From Selaginella moellendorffii (Eukaryota > Streptophyta > Lycopodiopsida > Selaginellales > Selaginellaceae): a DNA stretch of 64,000 nt. The translations under genes were made by a program, and so were the position numbers. The notes below the pieces were generated by a model that worked only from the letters and a program-made list of their open reading frames with translations, did no database searches and had not been told where the DNA came from. The DNA is taken from NCBI RefSeq assembly GCF_000143415.4, contig NW_003314361.1, forward strand, positions 8,653 to 72,652, written 5' to 3'. Positions 1 through 10,470 of the stretch are shown here, in pieces. Positions within the stretch are counted from its first letter, which is position 1. Each line of letters opens with the position of its first letter.

Positions 1-926
1 CACATGCAGCGTCTTTACGTGAAAGGTGAGGTATCCAACACTCATCTTTAAATTCTATCATATTCTTTGTTCTCAAATCGAGCTTTGATCTAACGTATTT
101 GGTGCTGGTTGTGTACATTGATTGCTGCCATTAAGAAACTCAAAGGTGGAGATCCTCACCAAGACGACATGTCAATCTGGCCCAAGTCATTGGCAGCTAC
201 CGTGGAGAAGAGCGTGAACGAGACAGTGAAGGCAGGCACCAAACTTTTAGTTGGTGGTAAGCGAAGGGGAGCTTTCATGGAGCCAATGATCCTGGAAGAC
301 GCTCCCTTTGACACAGATGCAAAGAAGGAAGAGATTTTCAGTCCAGTGATCCTTCTCTACTCATACAAGTAAGCTCTCAAAGTTTCTTAGCCCCTGAAGT
401 TCTTCTTTACTTCCTTTTTTTTCTCTAAACTAAAACGGTGGTGACGCAGTGATTTCAAGGAAGCCGTGAAGGAAGCTAACAACACGCATTATGGTCTCCA
501 GGCCAGCGTCTTTATGCATGATCTAAACAAGGCCTTCTATGCGTTTGAGCACATAGAGGTAGCTTTGCGTTTGAGATATAGAAAGTATTGATCGATTGTT
601 TGATGATTATTTTATCCTCACAGGCTGGAGGAGTTTGCCTCAATGATTTGCCAAGCATGCGCGTTGATAGCCAGCCATACGGTGGGATCAAAGACTCTGG
701 AATCCAACGAGAGGGTGTCAAGTACGTGATGGACGACATGCTTGAAACCAAAGTTTTAGTCATGTGCAATGTAGGCAACGTTGCCATGGCTCTTCCATGC
801 CATGGCCTTGAAATAGGAGGAGATAACTTTCGTGCACATGTGGCAGTACTTGGAGTCTGCAACCATGGCTTGAATCTCACTGCAGATTGCTTCAGCAGCA
901 TGTGTTTGCAAGGGCCGGGAAGCTGA
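1..926 (+). CDS. Aldehyde dehydrogenase (ALDH21/GAPN-like), 3' part
   Basis: C-terminal third of an NAD(P)-dependent aldehyde dehydrogenase, which oxidises an aldehyde to the acid; the catalytic Cys would lie upstream of the window. Exons seen: 1-25 (reads QRLYVK), about 115-368, 450-558 and 624-926, with GT-AG introns of 81 and 65 bp. Family landmarks are KKLKGGDPHQDD, KLLVGGKR.GAF.EP, EEIFSPV, NTHYGLQASVF, DLNKAFYAFEHIE, GGVCLNDLPSMRVD and PYGGIKDSGIQREG. They resemble the moss/lycophyte ALDH21 class and bacterial GAPN (family knowledge). Oddities: no clean acceptor is visible before the second exon, because an in-frame TAA at 91-93 limits it. The usual end, ETKVLVM, is followed by 53 further residues to a TGA at 924-926. 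It may be a recently damaged copy. Family is fairly sure; functionality is not. Confidence 0.75.
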
Positions 927-2240
927 AGGATTCCAAGGGGATGCTGGGCAAGAGGAGTGAGAGAGTCTGCTGGGAGCTTGTCGAATGTACTGGGATCTAA
1001 GCACTGCCTTGCAGATGGCACAGGATTTGGTGGTTGTAACAAGGATCTTTTTTCATATATAATGTTTGCAAAAGGTGGCAGTTAAGTTTTTGAAGTGTTT
1101 TGTAAAATTGGGAGAATGTTTTGATATATTTGAGTGTGTATTTCTTTAAAAGGAGTGGAAGCTTTAAAGACACAGCTTTTCAAAACTTGGTTTGTTTTTT
1201 TCTTTCTTTCTTTCTTTCTATTCTTGTTTTCATCTCTCATTTTTCAAAACATCTATTTCCGATTTACCTGAAAATCAAAGGCCTACATATGAATGAATGA
1301 GTGTTTTGGAAGTTAGCTGTATAGTTCTCTTGTGCTATTTGACACATTTCTTGTCGCCATTTTCAATGGCGCTTTTGCAAATGCAGGAGGTAAGCTGTAG
1401 GTGTGTGTCTGACCTCATCTCCAGATAATGTAAATGCCAGAGAATACTTTTTCTGGTGTGTCTGCTCTTGGATCCAATGCTTGTGAAGGCGCTTGCGTTT
1501 TTCTTGCTCATCTGTCTCACGCTCACTGAATAATCATCCTCTGCCCCCTTAAGAACGCCTTAGCAGTTGATCCACACAACAAAACAAAAACGGCACTATA
1601 GTGTACCTGTCAGGTAAAACAAGGGTGAGTCAGCTTTCATCCATCAGCTAAGCTCTTAGTGATTGAGCTGAGCTCTTGTTATCTCAAGTTTGCAACAGCA
1701 TAGTGAAAAAGGGAAAGGGAAAATATAGTACCTGAATGAAGGTGTGTTTGTCTGCTGTGTGTTTTTATTGCCTATCTCCTTTTCTTTGTTTTGCAGTTTC
1801 TCTTTCCCTTGTTGGTGGTCACCTGATTGGATCAAAGAGATCATTTTCGTGGAGTTGTTTGGCGTGCTTGCTATTGGCTGCATGTGCGCTACAGCTGGCT
1901 GGTATATGAGAGCTGCTGCTATAACGTATTGAGCTTACTTTCCACTCATTACAGAGCTTGACCCAGGTGGGGCTTCAGGTCTACATTCAGGTCAACAAGC
2001 ACCTAATGGCAGTGTTGAGAGCTTGTGGTTTTCACCTCCAGCTGCTTAAATTGAGTGAACCCGAACATTTGTGATTTGTTTGTTAAAAAAAAGGTACTGT
2101 GGTGGAGTCCTCCTGATCATCCGCTTAGCCGTAGCCATCTCTACCTAGAACAACAAAACAACAAACTTAGATAGTTCTCATAAGTTGCTAAATTAAGCCA
2201 ACCTTTTATCATATTTACTCTTCAATGTTCTTGTACCGCA
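927..2240. other. No gene recognised; downstream region of the aldehyde dehydrogenase
   Basis: AT-rich sequence with a TTTC microsatellite near 1,200 and several short open frames of no recognisable family. A stretch at 1,744-1,932 can be read as a hydrophobic peptide but has no supporting splice pattern or homologue that I know. Probably 3' UTR and intergenic DNA. Confidence 0.5.
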
Positions 2241-2537
2241 TCAAAGGTGTCATTATAAACCCTAGATGAACAGCATTGGCTGTGATGTCAACTCTTTTGG
2301 CCTAATCAGTGAAAGAGAAAGCATTGATGAAAGAGAAAGGTGGGAGAGATTTCAAAGCATTAGACGAATACCTTGAATCTCATTGCCATCAAAGGTGTCA
2401 TTATAAACCCTGGATGAACAGCGTTTGCTGTGATGTCAACTCCTTCGGCCTAATCAGCGAAAGAGAAAACATTGGCAAAAGAGAAAGGTGGGAGAGATTT
2501 CAAAGCATTAGATGAATACCTTGAATCTTATTGCCAG
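2241..2537. repeat. Direct tandem repeat, two copies of about 148 bp
   Basis: The block starting TCAAAGGTGTCATTATAAAC at 2,241 recurs at about 2,389 with roughly a dozen substitutions. Both copies run through a motif about GAAAGGTGGGAGAGATTTC and end before the next array. A frame with RERWERFQSIR can be read across it, but it is not a recognised protein. Confidence 0.85.
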
Positions 2538-2599
2538 TTCTTTGGCGTGGAAAAAGTTCGCGAGCTTGGATTGACTGTATGCTCTAGTGTCGGAGTACC

Positions 2600-3146
2600 T
2601 TTTGGAAGAAAAAAGGAATAATGTAAGCTCACTACAAAAGAGAGTTGTTTGGCATACCAGGTTTTGTCATTAAGGTGTGAGAACTGGATTCCACCGCTGT
2701 AAGAGGCAATATGTGCAACGGAGGAGAGATTGAACCTTTTGGAAGAAAAAAGGAATAATGTAAGCTCACGACAAAAGAGAGTTCTTTGGTGTACCAGGTT
2801 TTGTCATTAAGGTGTGAGAACTGGATTCCACCGCTGTAAGAGGCGATATGCGTGACGGAGGAGAGATTGAACCTTTTGGAAGAAAAAAGGAATAATGTAA
2901 GCTCACGACAAAAGAGAGTTCTTTGGCGTACCAGGTTTTGTCATTAAGGTGTGAGAACTGGATTCCACTGCTGTAAGAGGCGATATGCGCGACGGAGGAG
3001 AGATTGAACCTTTTGGAAGAAAAAAGGAATAATGTAAGCTCACGACAAAAGAGAGTTCTTTGGCGTACCAGGTTTTGTCATTAAGGTGTGAGAACTGGAT
3101 TCCACCGCTGTAAGAGGTGATATGCGCAACAGAGGAGAGATTGACA
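2600..3146. repeat. 137-bp tandem repeat, four copies
   Basis: The start TTTTGGAAGAAAAAAGG occurs at 2,600, 2,737, 2,874 and 3,011, an exact 137-bp period. Each unit continues through GTAAGCTCAC, TTTTGTCATTAAGGTGTGAG and CGGAGGAGAGATTG. Copies differ by only a few bases, so the array is young. Each unit carries GTAAGC and CAG steps that could act as splice signals, but no exon is evident. Confidence 0.93.
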
Positions 3147-3256
3147 AACACTTTCCTTAGTGGTCTCCTTCATTTTGTCCAGTAGCAAGTTTGTGAGAAG
3201 AAAATGGCCTAGACATCACAACAAGATAGAAAAGATACCTATGTATACACGGAAAA

Positions 3257-3851
3257 TCATGGATTTCTTTTGATGAAGTCCATCACTTTGGAGGTGAGCT
3301 TCGAAGCATCATGCCAGGCATGGCCACTCACCATCTCCGGGCACAGAAATGGCCGGAGTATGTGCCGTCCCAAAGAAGTGTGGACCAAAACTCAAGCAAA
3401 TGGCAATATCTGGAGGAGCTCACCGCAATCTAAACCACACCTTTGATCACCACCTTCACCACAGAAATGAAAATCCATGAGATGATCCAACTATAGTGGC
3501 TTGGAGCTTACCTGCGTTGAGCTTAGAGTTGTCAAGATATTGGCAGCTGCCATAAGAGCAAGCAATCCACTGTCGTCATGACCAACGAGCACGACCGATG
3601 AGAATTTTAGTTGCTGGCAAAAGCTCAGCAGCAAATCCACCTGCGAGCTCTAATCAGAGAAATCAAACAAGCAAGAACAACAGGAAAAAAATTCTTTTTT
3701 TTTTTTTCTAAACGACAATGAATAGAACACTCACTTGGGACTGGTGCTCGTAAGGATTGGGAAGACCATTTTTGTCACGGCCACTTTTTTTGCACGGCCG
3801 GCTCGTTAGTCCCCAGCCAGTCTGATCAAATGCAGCAAATAGAAAAATTTC

Positions 3852-3853
<2 letters not shown>
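3257..3853 (-). pseudogene. Alpha/beta-hydrolase fold protein, truncated and broken
   Basis: Three exon-like blocks read on the minus strand. About 3,853-3,735 encodes FAAFDQTGWGLTSRP and ends LPNPYEHQSQ at a GTGAGT donor. 3,640-3,512 (43 codons, both ends at splice signals) encodes VDLLLSFCQQLKFSSVVLVG followed by HDDSGLLALMAAA. About 3,460-3,257 encodes VVIKGVV, a TAG stop, then in another frame VHTSLGRHILRPFL and AWHDASKLTSKVMDFIKRNP. The GHDDSG element is the nucleophile elbow of plant alpha/beta hydrolases with an Asp in place of Ser (family knowledge). The 5' part is cut off by a (CA)n/(AG)n microsatellite, and the stop plus frameshift in the last block make it a pseudogene. The substrate cannot be inferred. 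Confidence 0.75.
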
Positions 3854-4004
<151 letters not shown>

Positions 4005-4218
4005 AGCTCACAATCTGCCCAATCGCCCTAAACTTTTTCTCTTGATTTGGATAGTCATTAAAAAATTGAAGAGTTGCCACCCCTTTGGCACTTGATCTAT
4101 GCCATCTATTTGAAGTTTTTGAATTTGAACCGTTAGATTATAGGTATATTCAGAAATAATATTCTAAAAATGGAATAAAAGACGCCAGATGCCATATGCC
4201 AATAGCACTATGATGATG

Positions 4219-6506
4219 ATATTTAAATTTAACCTAATAATAATCTTAAGTAACTTTAACTGACTAACCAGACCATTTTGGATGCCTATGCATGTGGCAA
4301 GTGATCAAAGACAAAGATGAAAGCAGAGCTCTTTTGTTTTCGCGGGTTTACCTCAGATTAATATAACCATAAGCCCTAGGAGACATTTTCCCGAAGGAGA
4401 GCCCAGTTAAAGCACATGGGGTCCGAAGCCAGTGAAACACTTGGATTTTGGACAGCTTGTTGTCAAGTTGTGTCAGACAAACTCACAGTCTCTTTCTAAA
4501 ACCTCAATGGCAGAAACTTATAAAAGGTGGATAGCAACATGCAGAAGCTGCTGCAAAACATCTTGCTCATCATGACAACAGACCTCGTATAGGTCACAAG
4601 CAACTTAGAGACGAGGTCTATTGTCATGATGAGCAACCTCTTCACAATGTTGTAGAAACACCGCTGTGTAATATTTCAGCTTTGATTATGCTTGGTAAAG
4701 CAAAAGAGTCCTATTTAGATATCTTTGAAACCAATGAGACATACTATTCATTCTAAAAAGGTGCCAACTTCTTATAAAGCTTGCATTTTCTGCGACAATA
4801 TGCAAATCCCAAGGACAAACACTCCTAAGGATAAACACTGCAAAAACATTCCTTCTAAGATTAATTGTCAGCCATAGTCCAGCTTTATGTTACGTTCTTG
4901 AAGGGAACATCAAAGAAATGAATTTTGATCTTTATAGAAGATGCAAAACAGAATCATTAACACAAAAAATATTGGCTACAAATAGAACTATATCACCAAA
5001 CAACAGTTTTCCTATCTATTCCAGCAGAGCTAGATTCCTTGCTAGTTCTGTATTTATTCTACTCTGCCAGTTTCAATACTATTTTTGATCTACTTGCTGA
5101 ACTACAGACGAGACCAAGGCTTAAACTGCATCCATGTTCATCGCTACTCTACCTCTTCGTCACTACTTACCTTCTTCCACTTCTGCTTCTGTTCATCGCT
5201 ACTTGAAGAGGTTTTCCGCATCAGCTTCTTCCTCTTCAGGTTCTCTTTGCTATCACATTTTGGTCTTGGCCTGCGCCGTGAGCGTAGCTGTGAGAAGGGC
5301 CCCTCAAGTATGGCACATGCAGCACACTGCCTCCCAGGACCGCCACAGTCCTTCATAACCCCTGCGTCCAATATTGACTTCACGATTCTCTCTTTAGTTC
5401 CAGTTACCCATATCCGATGCTTCCGCGCCTTCGCCTGCAGGAATGCCTTCTTGCATTTATCGACCCAGTTCAGCACCGCAGGGTCCATTTTAGACCGCCT
5501 CTCCTTCTTGGACTGCTTGCTCTTCTCCATGGCCTCTTTTCTCTTCTCTTCCAGCTCCTCTAGCAACTTGCAATCTTCTTCCGTGATACCATCGGCGAAG
5601 GACTCCAAGAAAGTCGAAGCATGCAGCTGATACTCCATAGCATCCGCCTCTTTGTCCACGGGGTTCAAATCAACCTTCGTCGGGCTGAAGAAGGCATAAT
5701 GCACCCGAAGTTCGTCCTCGCTCACGTCCGGTACCCACATTTGAACGTATGACTTCTTCACAAACTTCTGTTCTGACTTTCGATGGTTCTTGGGGTTCAT
5801 GGTTATCTGCCCAGCGATTATATGGACGACGCCTTCAGACTTGAACACCACCACGAAATCTGTGTACTTGAAGAAATAACTATCCGGAAGTAGTACAACT
5901 CCCTGACCGTCCCGAAAGCCCTTAGCCTGCACCTGCTTCGGCTCTGCTCCCTCAAAAGGGAGTTTGGTGAATTCTCTCGGAACCTTGAAGTCCCCTAGCT
6001 TCATGCCTTTCTTACAAATCACTTCACCGATAAAAGTTTCAATCAGCCAGCCGAGCTCAGCCCAGTTCATACCCCTCACATCTGCCAGCCTTTGACGTGC
6101 GTAAGCCATCAAGACTTTGTTCCGATAGGCTGTAGACGCCAAGCGCCTGTTAACCTCCTCCATATGGATTCTTGCGATAAAAGGGGTGCAGAACTCCGTC
6201 ACCGCCGTAAACGCCGGGAAAAGAACAGGCAGTTCCGTATATGGTAACTCCGGGTCCAAATTCGCCATGTTCCTGCGTATCGCTTTCTTTAAATCTTGAA
6301 ATTCCGGATCCTGTTTGTAGCGCCTCACAAGCATCTTCCACTCCAACCTCTGCAGGACAGAACGTTAAGGCCCTAGTTACAATAATTCACACGGTGCACT
6401 TACATGGCAGTACTCCTCAATTAGCTGGTTGGAATCAGTAGCAGAAGGGCCAGTGGCAGGAGCAGCAGCAGCAGAAGAATCAGCGGCAGAAGGATCAGTG
6501 GTGGCA
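4219..6506. repeat. Tandem segmental duplication, copy 1
   Basis: About 2.29 kb that recurs at 7,537-9,807 in the same orientation with few differences. It begins at ATATTTAAATTTAACC and ends within exon 2 of the Crinkler/RHS-type gene, at GTGGCA. It holds that gene's exon 3, intron 2, part of exon 2 and about 0.9 kb of downstream DNA. Confidence 0.93.
4565..4634. repeat. Inverted repeat, 23-bp arms, 24-nt loop (copy 1)
   Basis: The arm GCTCATCATGACAACAGACC (first 20 of 23 bases, 4,565-4,587) is matched in reverse complement at 4,612-4,634 with one mismatch. It lies about 0.5 kb downstream of the Crinkler/RHS-type gene's stop codon. It could form a transcript hairpin; no product is known. 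Confidence 0.9.
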
Positions 6507-7506
6507 GAAGGATTGCGCCAGATATCGTATAGCTCGTCAAGTTCAATGTACTTTTTTCGAGCACCTGAGACGCAACCTGTCAGGCTGTTGCAGTGGTTAA
6601 CAAGAATGGAAAGTGACAACGGGTGGCATGCACCAAGGTCCTCGACATCACCCCAGTGCTCAGGATAGTTCTCAAGAAACTTGCCAAGAACAGTTCCCGA
6701 CAGGTACGCATCACGCTCTGCCTGTTTGACGAAGATAGTTAGCAAACTCCAATCTGAAGGCATCACATTACCTTCGTGAACATCTTGCTGATATTATATA
6801 CTGTGGGACTACCTTGAAACCGAGATTCTTTCAATGCTTCACTGTTGGGTGAAAGGGCCTTCACCACGACATGTGCTTGCCCCCAAAGTTCGTCTGTCCA
6901 TTTCCTGGCTGCCTTGCGCTTCTCTGCATCACTTCCGGTCCTCAGATCATGACGCTCTTCCCCATCATCAGTCAACAGGACGATCCTTTCGCCTAGCCGC
7001 CTCCGACTTTCCAGAAATGCCTTAGCATCTTCCGGTGTTTCCATGTAGGCTATGGCCTCCTCCGCGCCTTTCTCGTTGCAGAACGTGAACAGTAGCACGT
7101 CACGGACCTGTTCAGCAACGGGATGATCCACATCCAAGTACCAAATACACACTACTCTGGTGATAGGATATCCGGGTTGTGGCCGCTTGTTGAACTCATC
7201 GAAAACTTTTATAAGCTCCCAGGCGAAGGCTCTCAACATGCTGCTTTTCCCCCCTCCCTTGGTACCTGTCAATATGAAAACGCCCCCCATGCTATCGCTG
7301 AGTAAAGGTTTCACAGCAATCCTAAAACCGATGTACTCCTCCGTGCTGCAAAATGCGAACTCGCGAGGAGGCCTCTTGATCTTGCACGAATCCTCCAAGC
7401 CCGGGAACGGAAGAGAAACCTTGGAGCCTTGATTGCGCAACTCTGCAACATCTACTTCACGGGCCCTCGCCACTCGCGCCTTCTTCACCTTGCTCTCAAG
7501 CTCCAT
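5144..7506 (-). CDS. Crinkler/RHS-type protein: P-loop NTPase plus nuclease-like domain
   Basis: Three exons, 7,506-6,772, 6,721-6,404 and 6,349-5,144, with GT-AG introns of 50 and 54 bp join in frame to 752 residues. Residues 81-88 (GTKGGGKS) are a Walker A motif; IVLLTDD at 175-181 is the likely Walker B; VVVKALSPNS may be sensor 1. Exon 3 encodes an all-alpha stretch, then KYTDFVVVFKSEGVVHIIAG followed by QITMNPKNH, which resembles the D...QxT...H core of PD-(D/E)xK-like domains in Crinkler/RHS effectors (family knowledge, moderate match). The tail has a Cys cluster (CGGPGRQCAAC), a basic nuclear-localisation-like run (RSRRRPRP) and an Asp/Glu end. The start is the Met just before an upstream in-frame stop region. 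Likely nuclear NTPase/nuclease-type protein; biological role unknown. The gene looks intact. Confidence 0.7.
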
Positions 7507-7536
7507 CTCTGCGCGGCGGCTAACCCTTAGTCTTAA
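7507..7536. promoter_or_regulatory. Very short upstream region of the Crinkler/RHS-type gene
   Basis: Only 30 bp separate the start codon from the second copy of the duplicated segment. Any promoter therefore lies in duplicated 3'-flanking DNA of the other copy, which suggests that expression of the gene depends on the tandem arrangement. Confidence 0.4.
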
Positions 7537-7862
7537 ATATTTAAATTTAACCTAATAATAATCTTAAGTATGACTAACCAGACCGTTTTGGACGCCTATG
7601 CATGTGGCAAGCGATCAAAGACAAAGATGAAAGCAGAGCTCTTCTGTTTTCGCGGGTTTACCTCAGATTAATATAACCATAAGCCCTAGGAGACATTTTC
7701 CCGAAGGAGAGCCCACTTAAAGCACATGGGGGTCCGAAGCGGATTTTGGGCAGCTTGTTGTCAAGTTGTGTTAGACAAACTCACAGTCTCTTTCTAAAAC
7801 CTCAATGGTAGAAACTTATAAAAGGTGGATAGCAACATGCAGAAGCTGCTGCAAAACATCTT

Positions 7863-7932
7863 GCTCATCATGACAACAGACCTCGTATAGGTCACAAGCA
7901 ACTTAGAGACGAGGTCTGTTGTCATGATGAGC
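7863..7932. repeat. Inverted repeat, perfect 23-bp arms (copy 2)
   Basis: Same structure as at 4,565-4,634, but the arms at 7,863-7,885 and 7,910-7,932 are perfectly complementary. The single mismatch of copy 1 is absent. It may be the ancestral form or maintained by selection; two copies are too few to say. Confidence 0.9.
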
Positions 7933-8441
7933 AGCCTCTTCACAATGTTGTAGAAACACTGCTGTATAATATTTCAGCTTTGATTATGCTTGGTAAAGCA
8001 AAAGAGTCCTATTTAGATATCTTTGAAACCAATGAGACATACTATTCATTCTAAAAAGGTGCCAACTTCTTATAAAGCTTGCATTTTCTGCGACAATATG
8101 CAAATCCCAAGGACAAACACTCCTAAGGATAAACACTGCAAAAACATTCCTTCTAAGATTAATTGTCAGCCATAGTCCAGCTTTATGTTACGTTCTTGAA
8201 GGGAACATCAAAGAAATGAATTTTGATCTTTATAGAAGATGCAAAACAGAATCATTAACACAAAAAATATTGGCTACAAATAGAACTATATCACCAAACA
8301 ACAGTTTTCCTATCTATTCCAGCAGAGCTAGATTCCTTGCTAGTTCTGTATTTATTCTACTCTGCCAGTTTCAATACTATTTTTGATCTACTTGCTGAAC
8401 TACAGACGAGACCAAGGCTTAAACTGCATCCATGTTCATCC

Positions 8442-9807
8442 CTACTCTACCTCTTCGTCACTACTTACCTTCTTCCACTTCTGCTTCTGTTCATCGCTAC
8501 TTGAAGAGGTTTTCCGCATCAGCTTCTTCCTCTTCAGGTTCTCTTTGCTATCACATTTTGGTCTTGGCCTGCGCCGTGAGCGTAGCTGTGAGAAGGGCCC
8601 CTCAAGTATGGCACATGCAGCACACTGCCTCCCAGGACCGCCACAGTCCTCCATAACCCCTGCGTCCAATATTGACTTCACGATTCTCTCTTTAGTTCCA
8701 GTTATCCATATCTGATGCTTCCGCGCCTTCGCCTGCAGGAATGCCTTCTTGCATTTATCGACCCAGTTCAGCACCGCAGGGTCCATTTTAGACCGCCTCT
8801 CCTTCTTGGACTGCTTGCTCTTCTCCATGGCCTCTTTTCTCTTCTCTTCCAGCTCCTCTAGCAACTTGCAATCTTCTTCCGTGATACCATCGGCGAAGGA
8901 CTCCAAGAAAGTCGAAGCATGCAGCTGATACTCCATAGCATCCGCCTCTTTGTCCACGTCCAGGTTCAAATCAACCTTCGTCGGGCTGAAGAAGGCATAA
9001 TGCACCCGAAGTTCGTCCTCGCTCACGTCCGGTACCCACATTTGAACGTATGACTTCTTCACAAACTTCTGTTCTGACTTTCGATGGTTCTTGGGGTTCA
9101 TGGTTATCTGCCCAGCGATTATATGGACGACGCCTTCAGACTTGAACACCACCACGAAATCTGTGTACTTGAAGAAATAACTATCCGGAAGTAGTACAAC
9201 TCCCTGACCGTCCCGAAAGCCCTTAGCCTGCACCTGCTTTGGCTCTGCTCCCTCAAAAGGGAGTTTGGTGAATTCTCTCAGAACCTTGAAGTCCCCTAGC
9301 TTCATGCCTTTCTTACAAATCACTTCACCGATAAAAGTTTCAATCAGCCAGCCGAGCTCAGCCCAGTTCATACCCCTCACATCTGCCAGCCTTTGACGTG
9401 CGTAAGCCGTCAAGACTTTGTTCCGATAGGCTGTAGATGCCAAGCGCCTGTTAACCTCCTCCATATGGATCCTTGCGATAAAAGGGGTGCAGAACTCCGT
9501 CACTGCCGTAAACGCTGGGAAAAGAACAGGCAGTTCCGTATATGGTAACTCCGGGTCCAAATTCGCCATGTTCCTGCATATCGCTTTCTTTAAATCTTGA
9601 AATTCCGGATCCTGTTTGTAGTGCCTCACAAGCATCTTCCACTCCAACTTCTGCAGGACAGAACGTTAAGACCCTAGTTACAATAATTCACACGGTGCAC
9701 TTACATGGCAGTACTCCTCAATTAGCTGGTTGGAATCAGTAGCAGAAGGGCCAGTGGCAGGAGGAGCGGCAGCAGAAGAATCAGCAGCAGAAGGATCTGT
9801 GGTGGCA
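8442..9807 (-). pseudogene. Truncated duplicate of the Crinkler/RHS-type gene
   Basis: Exon 3 (about 9,650-8,442) is open and close to identical to that of the complete copy. Differences include R/H, R/C, M/T and P/L changes and LDVDKEAD in place of PVDKEAD. Intron 2 is present, and about 100 bp of exon 2 remain, up to 9,807. The whole NTPase exon is missing. The nuclease-like half has therefore been separated from its ATPase, unless transcription from the adjoining GC-rich DNA supplies a new 5' end. Called a pseudogene because no credible start is visible. Confidence 0.8.
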
Positions 9808-10085
9808 CTCCACGTGGGGCCAGCAAGGGCGCTTGGGGGTGGGCTGGCCAAGGCGCTTCGAGGCAGGCCAAATTCCTGTGCCAAATGCCTGTGCCAGGCA
9901 TTTGGTGTGAGCCGGCGAAGGCGATTGGGGGCGGGCCGGTTCGCTGGCGAACCGGCCCGCCCCCAAGCACCTTGGCCAGCCTGCACCAAGTGCCCAGGCC
10001 GGGCACTTGGACTTGGCGCTTGGGGGCAGGCCGGTTTGCCAGCGAACTGGCACCTACGCCGAGTCCACGCCCCAAAGTCCCCGCT
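9808..10085. repeat. GC-rich cluster of inverted repeats
   Basis: Three hairpins are visible. Arms 9,881-9,891/9,895-9,905 (CCAAATGCCTG). Arms 9,925-9,944/9,947-9,966, perfect over 20 bp (TTGGGGGCGGGCCGGTTCGC). Arms 9,986-9,995/10,001-10,010 (CCAAGTGCCC). The element GGCGCTTGGGGGNGGGC recurs at least three times. It lies between the truncated duplicate and the ParB/methylase gene and is far more GC-rich than its surroundings. Confidence 0.88.
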
Positions 10086-10284
10086 TCTTATGCATTTTTA
10101 ATTTATAATGAGTTTTTTTTTATTTTCAGAAATGGAAGCAACTACAAAAGGAGAAGGATGTTGGATCAAAGAGAAGACATGAGAAAGATGAGATCCAGGA
10201 CAACAATCAAGTTGACCTTTAAATAGAGATTTCCACAGCGACAACTCTGCCGTCTTCGCAACCAGATAGCTCCAGTCTATATGC

Positions 10285-10470
10285 ACCCCCACCACCGTCA
10301 TTGATGCCACCACCACCATTACCACCATTACCACCTTCACCACCATTGCCACCTCTACCTTCATCACCACCATTACCACCACTGTCATCACCACCATTAC
10401 CACCACTGTCATCACCACCATTACCACCACCACCGCCAGCATCATCACCACTAGCAGCACGATTGTCATC
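10285..10470. repeat. CAC/CAT trinucleotide-rich run
   Basis: Imperfect trinucleotide repeat (CACCATTACCAC and variants) encoding the Pro/Leu-rich start of the ParB/methylase gene. It probably expanded by slippage. The opposite strand reads as a long Val/Met run, which is an artefact of the repeat. Confidence 0.85.

Larger units (their letters stand above)
7537..9807. repeat. Tandem segmental duplication, copy 2
   Basis: Second copy of 4,219-6,506, about 2.27 kb, beginning immediately upstream of copy 1's gene start. It ends abruptly at GTGGCA (9,802-9,807), where unrelated GC-rich palindromic sequence begins. Small indels distinguish the copies, such as a missing CTTTAACTGA-type stretch near the start. 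Confidence 0.93.

Noticed and set aside
1744-1932. Small membrane protein gene
   Set aside because: A hydrophobic frame with no splice, homologue or conserved context; likely chance.
9678-10226. Several overlapping Ala/Pro/Gly-rich frames on both strands
   Set aside because: Products of GC-rich inverted repeats that leave many frames open.
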